Source: Paraphoma chrysanthemicola (taxonomy: Eukaryota; Ascomycota; Dothideomycetes; Pleosporales; Phaeosphaeriaceae). From it: a DNA stretch of 64,000 bases. The notes under the pieces are model-generated. The model ran no database searches and was not told the DNA's origin. It saw only the letters and a program-made list of their open reading frames with translations. Positions 58,354 through 64,000 of this stretch are shown here, one piece after another. Both the position numbers and the translations under genes were made by a program. The DNA lies in assembly GCA_020744225.1 (NCBI GenBank), contig JAGMWG010000001.1:1612001-1676000 (forward strand). Direction: 5' to 3'. Numbering within the stretch: the first letter of the stretch is position 1; each line of letters opens with the position of its first letter.

Positions 58354-59604
58354 ATGTCGGCACCTCCTTTCAAGATCCATGTTCTCGACAAGAATGACTA
58401 CTCAAAACATTTCGTTGTTGAAATACCGAGTAGTGAGCTTGCACCTCTCGCCCCATCATCGCTACGGTTGAGGCCGAAGACCCTGGGCCTGACGACGAAC
58501 AACTTCTCGTACGCACGTCTCGGACATTTCATGGGCTGGTACGACATTTATCCACTGCCGACAAACACACCCGAACCGTACAATAATAGCGAGAAATACG
58601 GACGCATCTCAGCCTGGGGATATGCTGACATCGTGGAGTCAACAGTCCCAGGTCTCGCAGCGGGTCAGACACTTTATGGCTATTATCCCATTAGCACCGG
58701 GATGGAAACTGTGCGAGTTGAATTCGCCGAACATAATGGAGTAAAGATTGCAAGTCAGCTCATCGTTTTGGATGAACACCGACAGCACCTCTGGAAGGTA
58801 TACAACCGTTACCAAGTCTGCGCGCCATTGAAGGATCTCGAACGAACCAATGGGATTGACTCCCTAGGCTGGGATGGTATCATGCAAGGTCTCTTTGCTA
58901 CGAGCTATAATCTCAGCACATTCGGTTTCGCCTGGAACGAAGAAAACAGAATCCATCCCAGCGGCCAGGGTGAATGGACCGCGCAAGACGCTGACCTGCG
59001 TGACGCAACTGTCGTCTTGCTAAATGCCTCCGGCAAGACCGGGATGTCCTTCGCATACGCGCTCCGCCAGAATCGTCCAAAGGAGCATCAACCTTTGACA
59101 ATCATCGGCGTTGGATCTTCGGCATCAGTTCAGAGCATCGAAAAGAGTGGGCTATATGATAAAGTCGTTCTGAATTCCGACCACGACGCAACAAAAGCTT
59201 TTATCGATAGTATATCGACCAGCCGCGTCGTGTTGCTCGATTTCGGCGCCCGCGAAGGCGCGGCTGAAACATGGAGCACTACTCTCTCCACTACAAATGT
59301 ACCTTTCACGCTCATAGTCGTCGGTGGCGTAGTCAAGCCGCTAGATCAGGAGACGATGGGGAAATGGCTGACCAGTCGGGCTGCAACGAACGTTGTCAAT
59401 GCAAGTCTTCTGAAGGAGAAGGGGATTGAAGTAGATGGAGAGAAGTATCTCGAGGAGTTTTATGCGGACTGGGATGAGTTCAAGGGCGGTATTCGGGCGA
59501 TGAAGTTGGTGTGGGGCGAGGGTGTGGAGGGATGGAGAGATGGGTGGGAGGCATTGTGTAAGGATGAAGTCAGAGCGGATGTGGCGCTAGCATATAAATT
59601 TTGA
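58354..59604 (+). CDS. DUF2855 family protein
   Basis: Single exon, 416 residues from a good ATG at 58354. The sequence matches DUF2855 proteins: TNNFSYARLGHFMGWYDIYPLP near residue 50, GRISAWGYADIVES, YGYYPISTGM, the middle QGLFATSYNLSTFGF, and a Rossmann-like segment with LLNASGKTGMSFAYAL. These resemble medium-chain dehydrogenase/reductase folds but lack the classic zinc motif. The family is widespread in fungi and bacteria and its reaction is unknown. No neighbours suggest a pathway. Confidence 0.85.
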   Translation: MSAPPFKIHVLDKNDYSKHFVVEIPSSELAPLAPSSLRLRPKTLGLTTNNFSYARLGHFMGWYDIYPLPTNTPEPYNNSEKYGRISAWGYADIVESTVPGLAAGQTLYGYYPISTGMETVRVEFAEHNGVKIASQLIVLDEHRQHLWKVYNRYQVCAPLKDLERTNGIDSLGWDGIMQGLFATSYNLSTFGFAWNEENRIHPSGQGEWTAQDADLRDATVVLLNASGKTGMSFAYALRQNRPKEHQPLTIIGVGSSASVQSIEKSGLYDKVVLNSDHDATKAFIDSISTSRVVLLDFGAREGAAETWSTTLSTTNVPFTLIVVGGVVKPLDQETMGKWLTSRAATNVVNASLLKEKGIEVDGEKYLEEFYADWDEFKGGIRAMKLVWGEGVEGWRDGWEALCKDEVRADVALAYKF

Positions 59605-60135
59605 GATCCAGGATCGGGAGGATGATGAGGTTTGGGCAGGGCGTGCTGGGAACAGGGCAGGCTGGATGTGTTCATCTGGTGTTGCGGCATCACCGTGGAA
59701 TGACTACATGTAGCAGCGAACATGTTCTACATCGATTTCGATGTGTCACTAAGCTTCTAGAAGTGGTCTTTACGGCGAAGAATTGTTCTGCGCGGATAAA
59801 GTGTTAAAGTACATCATCTTAGTCTGCTGTTTAGTGAGCGCAACAATGAGTGAGACAAAGCACCAGTGAATCATTTTCCTTAAGCCGATAGCATATGACT
59901 ACTTTATTGACGCTGTAACGATGTTGGAAATCGGTTTGAACCACTTGAATTGACTTCCATGGTCAATACGTGTAATCTTCAGAGTCGGCGCCGTGAGATC
60001 GAAGAGAAAACTTGCGGCAATTGCCCAGTAAGCCTACATTATTCTAGAAAGTCAGACAGGGAACTCACTCATGGGTACTACTGTATGTATACACTTATTC
60101 GCCAATATCAGAAATTCTGTACATGATACTGCAGG
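59605..60135. other. Convergent intergenic
   Basis: This lies between the 3' ends of the DUF2855 gene and the HeLo-pseudokinase gene. No feature recognised. Confidence 0.4.
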
Positions 60136-61923
60136 TCAGGCTTTACATTTCTCCAGCCTCACCACAACATTCCACCAGTCCAGCTCATCAAGGTCTTTTC
60201 CTTGATTCTTCTTCTCGTCAGCTGGCATCTCCGACCTCGACATGCTGAGAAAAGACGCTACCTCAGCGGTACTCTTGTGTTGCTCAATGTGCATATTCAA
60301 TAAGTCGCTCACCACGTCTCGGTAGATAGTGCCCATTTTGTGCCCCAACCTTGGCACGTACCCCGTCAACAACTTCGTGAGAAAGGCTGACGGAGTATAT
60401 TTTTCTTTCCAAAGCGCTTTTATTTGCTCCCAGAGACCAATCTCAAGCAGAATAATCCCAAGCGAGAACAGATCATGACGTTGCTGGAGGCGTATCGCGT
60501 CACTGGCGCCAGGATTACCTCGGGCTTTTACGATCTCCGGATGACGATAAATATCATGCATGCGATTTGGATGAGAATACTCCAGAGTGGATTCGGCAGG
60601 GTCATTGGGCTTTGAGTACCCGAAGCCGGATATGTAAGGCTTTTTGGTACATGGTTGGGGAGTAGATGAAGACGAGCCCGCTTGCTCGGAGAAGAAGAAA
60701 AGTATCGACTCGGAGCGGAATGAGGTGTGGACCCAACCGCATTCATGAAGACGAAGAAGAGAGGACGCCAGGGTGCGGGCAAGGGTAAAGCGGTCGCCCA
60801 GGTCGAGGAGCAGCTCTTGTGGACCGCCACGGGAGAGCAGATCGTGCAATGAGACAGGAGGCTGCTGCACAGTGCTTGATGGTAATTCGAATAGGTATCC
60901 ATAGCGAGGCAGAGCCTTATCCCTGAAGTATCCTAGGCAGTTCAGGACACGGAAATCAGATGGTTTTGGTGAAGCCGGCTCCAAAAGACGGGCAAGGTTT
61001 TCCATACGCTGTGCGATAAGGGCCTGGTATGAGTTCTTTTCATCAATGGTTTTCCACTCAATTAGGGCCGCTTGGCTGCGATATTCCGCTAGAATGCGAA
61101 GTCCTGTAGGTGACTGCTTGATATAACCCACCACGGACTCTGGGTCCCGCTCATGATCTCGAGTTACGTGTGATGGTACACTTGACCCTAATGGAGGGAC
61201 AACTATTTCAGACTGTTCGATTGCGATCTTCTTGGCACCAGTGGAATTAATGAGGTCCACATATGGCGGTGAAAGCCATCGTCGTTGTGATGAACCATCC
61301 TTGGCAGCCTCGTCCCTGTAGACTATGCATGCTTGCTGAATATCGTCACAGTCGACAGCATCATTCGTCAAGCGAAGGATGTCCGACTCGTTGCAAGCCC
61401 CTATCGATCGCCTTTCGCTGGCGTCAAGCAGACAATAAAGGCCATCGTTGAGCTCCTTTAGGTCCGAGACAAGGCTAGCGAACTTTTGTTTATCCTTCAG
61501 CGACCACAAGAACTTCTGTGCTAAAGTTGGTCTGTCGGGGTTCCTAGCGCGCAATATGCTTAGCAGAAGTTGCTGCTCATGAGTATCTGGTTCTGCAACT
61601 CCTTCAATCTTTAGACCGTATTTCTCCTTAAGTTTCTTCGAGTCCGCGAAGAGCTCCTGGATCTGGGTCAATATCCCTCTCACGTCTTCCACAAGATCTT
61701 CTTCTTCGAGAAACTTCTCGAACTCTTCCCGATCAGCTCCCCAGTGCCGTCCCCAGCCCTTGAGTCGGACTTCTTGAATGCGCAACTTCCAAAATTCGAT
61801 AGAAGCATCGCGCCTTAGGTGTTGTGCTGTGGAAATAAAGCGGTAACTATGGACAGCAGTCACGAAGAGCTGTGCGGTTAGACCCAAGACCGCGAGACTG
61901 AGTTCTACGCCTGTCATGACCAT
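60136..61923 (-). CDS. HeLo-domain pseudokinase
   Basis: Single exon. The frame opens upstream from a TTG and from an ATG at 61998, but the HeLo domain begins best at MVMTGVEL, so I take 61923 (595 residues; 61917 is also possible). Residues 1 to about 200 fit the HeLo (prion-inhibition and propagation) fold: a hydrophobic first helix, SYRFISTAQHLRRDASIEFWKLRIQEVRLKGWG, then a helical bundle. Residues about 300-560 form a protein-kinase-like domain with dead catalytic residues: HTSFRSESIL where HRDLKPENIL is expected, and GFGYSK in place of DFG. HeLo domains can permeabilise membranes when activated. The nearby active kinase is divergently transcribed across 483 bp, and HECG-x-VH matches between the two. 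Confidence 0.85.
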   Translation of the reverse strand: MVMTGVELSLAVLGLTAQLFVTAVHSYRFISTAQHLRRDASIEFWKLRIQEVRLKGWGRHWGADREEFEKFLEEEDLVEDVRGILTQIQELFADSKKLKEKYGLKIEGVAEPDTHEQQLLLSILRARNPDRPTLAQKFLWSLKDKQKFASLVSDLKELNDGLYCLLDASERRSIGACNESDILRLTNDAVDCDDIQQACIVYRDEAAKDGSSQRRWLSPPYVDLINSTGAKKIAIEQSEIVVPPLGSSVPSHVTRDHERDPESVVGYIKQSPTGLRILAEYRSQAALIEWKTIDEKNSYQALIAQRMENLARLLEPASPKPSDFRVLNCLGYFRDKALPRYGYLFELPSSTVQQPPVSLHDLLSRGGPQELLLDLGDRFTLARTLASSLLRLHECGWVHTSFRSESILFFFSEQAGSSSSTPQPCTKKPYISGFGYSKPNDPAESTLEYSHPNRMHDIYRHPEIVKARGNPGASDAIRLQQRHDLFSLGIILLEIGLWEQIKALWKEKYTPSAFLTKLLTGYVPRLGHKMGTIYRDVVSDLLNMHIEQHKSTAEVASFLSMSRSEMPADEKKNQGKDLDELDWWNVVVRLEKCKA

Positions 61924-62406
61924 GCAGAGGCGAATAAAAGTTGCTAGAATGTGAGAATTGAGAGGCACCTCATCCACACACGCCAGCTGACACAACATTG
62001 CGCGGGCGTGGTGACCAATCAAATAGCAACTAACTTGCCAAGGGCTCTCATTTAGCCTCAGCTGGATTATTGCGCAGGCCCGAAAAGGTCAAGCTCAGCC
62101 TGTTTATATTTAGAACGCGGGGAACTGTGCTACGCACCACCGCGCCTTAACATGTCCGGTGGGTCAACTCTAAAGGCTTTTGCGTGCTTGTAGCATTTTG
62201 GCAAAAAGACCTCAGTCCAATACAGACCTTCTTCCTACTAAATGTGCTCTGCAAGTAGAGCTTTACTAGCAGGTGGGAAGCTCCACAGTGCACCTATGTG
62301 AATATGTAAGTTTAACGGACGTGCTGTTCTATTAGAGGTGTTAACGCACAGTACACGTTGAAAGAACGATCAATCCTTTCTACAGTGTTCACTGCCCTAA
62401 ATCAAG
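61924..62406. promoter_or_regulatory. Divergent promoter, HeLo-pseudokinase / kinase
   Basis: 483 bp separate the two starts, so both genes may be expressed together. Sequence is unremarkable; TTTATATTTAG near 62101 could be a TATA-like element. Confidence 0.4.
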
Positions 62407-64000
62407 ATGGCTGCATCATCCATCCTAGCCTCTCGGCGTTGGACGGAGGACAGTACATCATATGCGACTAGCAATGCCGCCGAACCTCCAGGGGAATATT
62501 CATACCAAAGGAAACGCTCTGAAGCTCTACTGCTCCTCCTCGAAATCGTTGGTGCAGGATGCGTTGGAGTTGCCACCGACCTCGAGCCAGTCCATCATCT
62601 GGATACCCTCGGCGAAGGACTCTCCTTCTCGGTCAAAGTGCACGTGAGAAAGAGATCCGGCGATTTCGTGCTCAAGGTTTTCAAGCACAGCCTTGTTGTG
62701 GGCGACAACGCCGACTTCGACCAAGATCAGTTCACAGCACTAATAATGGAAGCTTATGTTCTGGGTCACAAGCCTCTTCACGACCACGAGAACATCGTCA
62801 CCATGACTGAAATAAACATGGCAATACGTTCATCTAACCCCCTTCAGATAGCCCCGGCCCTGTGTCTAGAGCGTGCACCGCATGGTACTTTGGATTCTTT
62901 CCAGCAGGTAGTCTCCAAATCTCAGGTCAACTGGGCAATGCGAAAAATGCTCTGCTATGACGTGGCAGCTGGTCTCAAGGCTCTTCATGAATGTGGAATT
63001 GTTCACGGAGATGTCAAAGCAGAGAATGTGCTTATCTTCGATCACCCTGTTCGAGGCTATGTCGCCAAAATCAGCGACTTCGGATCCGCTGTAATCATGC
63101 CAGACGGCGAATCTCAGCCGCGAAAGATCCGTCTACCTGCGTATACACCACCATGGAATGCACCTGAAGCTACAAGCTACATGACGCCTTCCGAATTACC
63201 ACTCACCGATGTTTACTCACTTGGCCTGCTTATGTGGAGAATTCTTGTCCATCGGGATCCGTTCTTGCTGTTCGATATTCCGCTAGACCCAGAACTCCAA
63301 CTGGAGCGGAAAGGCACGATACTCGCCCTTCCCAACATCTCTGGGCTGATTCCATGCTTCATTGAGGAAGATGTCGGCTTTTTGGATGCAAAAGAGATTC
63401 TACTTCTTGTGCGAATTTTCGCTCATACCATCAGTGTGGACCCAAAGACTCGATCCCTTGACCGGGTACTAGAGCTGTTGGAGGAGCACAGTCGCAGGCT
63501 ACAACATAGGTATGTACTTATATGTAAGTACGAGCGAGAGTTGTGACAGAGCTTATGTTTGTTAGCGCAACCAACGCCACACCAAACTCGGAATCATTAA
63601 GATTAGCCGCTCTTCCTGACAAGCTCCATGATGTATTGACCCCAACCCTGCAACTCGGTTTCTGGCGAGATGCTAAGTCAGGAATAGGTTCCTTCCCATC
63701 TCGATTGGATTCAAAGATTCCACCATCTCGTGCAAAGGCAGATACTGTTTGCCCTGGAAGATTTTTGTGGCTTTAGACCAATTCCAGTTGGTCCACATAC
63801 CCTCCCCGAAAGCTTTCAGGACACTCTTTTATACGAAAACGCAATTTGGGCGGTCTTCAAATGCCACTTGTTGGGTATAGGCACAGATCCGAATCCAGAG
63901 ACCGCACTTGATATCCTGTATCACAGTGGTCTACCGGAGAATGGAAGACTCTGGAGAGCTTGGGTCGTCATTGGACGCCTTTACAAAGCCTTTGGAATCA
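62407..64000 (+). CDS. Active-type protein kinase with C-terminal extension, partial
   Basis: Exons 62407-63509, 63566-63632 and 63688 onward; the gene runs off the window. The kinase has the ATP lysine in FVLKVFK, HGDVKAENVL (Asp, Lys and Asn intact, with Arg of HRD changed to Gly), DFGSA, and APE in the activation segment. It should be catalytically competent. After the lobe the two short introns, phase 2 then phase 0, lead to a helical region (FALEDFCGFRPIP, LDILYHSGLPENGRLWRAWVVIGRLYKAFG) that looks like the repeat-linked extensions of fungal NLR-associated kinases. The second intron (63633-63687) is needed because the simple continuation ends at 63776. It is divergent from the HeLo-pseudokinase gene. 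Confidence 0.82.

Noticed and set aside
1..64000. tRNA, rRNA, CRISPR array or prokaryotic mobile element
   Set aside because: Reading for tRNA-like arms, direct repeat arrays and transposase motifs gave nothing convincing; a tRNAscan and repeat search would settle it.

Overview
The window is nuclear DNA of a filamentous ascomycete (Pezizomycotina; I would guess Dothideomycetes, but the class is inference). The reasons are dense genes on both strands, almost all introns GT-AG and 46-66 bp long, two HET-domain genes, a NACHT-type NLR, a HeLo-domain protein, a QDE-1-type RNA-dependent RNA polymerase and a 2,3-BPG-independent phosphoglycerate mutase. I assembled exon structures by hand from reading frame, splice signals and protein-family continuity; they are predictions, not transcript evidence. 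I saw no tRNA, rRNA, CRISPR array, insertion sequence or complete transposon.

Layout. 1-2 kb: no convincing gene. 2-5.2 kb: an unusual DnaJ / alpha-beta hydrolase / coiled-coil / DUF8035-like fusion. 5.7-14.2 kb: a Cys-rich surface protein, MED9, iPGM, calmodulin-dependent kinase and a RING protein. 14.9-17.8 kb: a NACHT-ankyrin NLR. 18.4-26.8 kb: a four-gene sugar locus. 27.4-36.8 kb: RdRP, mitochondrial ClpP, an unknown probably mitochondrial protein, a GNAT acetyltransferase and ECO1. 37-42 kb: two HET genes. 42.7-54.7 kb: a proline-rich protein, a P-loop protein, two Ser/Thr-rich GPI-type proteins, TAF5 and MED11 (divergent), and a homocysteine S-methyltransferase. 55-64 kb: an unrecognised protein, a DUF2855 protein, then a divergent HeLo-pseudokinase / active-kinase pair, the kinase running off the window.

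The most striking find is the sugar locus: an MFS sugar permease, a GH32 beta-fructosidase without signal peptide, a Zn2Cys6 regulator and a GH172 (DUF2961) enzyme without signal peptide. They form two divergent pairs. Each of the two shared promoters carries the same long inverted repeat, TCGCGGAGT-N9-ACTCCGCGA (CGG-N15-CCG), about 225-240 bp upstream of the glycosidase start. A degenerate third copy sits just upstream of the regulator's own start. Known GH172 enzymes act on alpha-D-fructofuranosides including difructose dianhydride I, and GH32 enzymes cleave beta-fructosides. I therefore infer a complete cytosolic route: import of an oligofructoside or difructose anhydride, opening of the alpha-linkage by GH172, hydrolysis of the beta-linkage by GH32, all under one local regulator.

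A second theme is self/non-self recognition and cell death: the NLR, two HET proteins, the DnaJ-hydrolase fusion and the HeLo-pseudokinase/kinase pair. The last resembles, in domain logic, the animal MLKL/RIPK pair.
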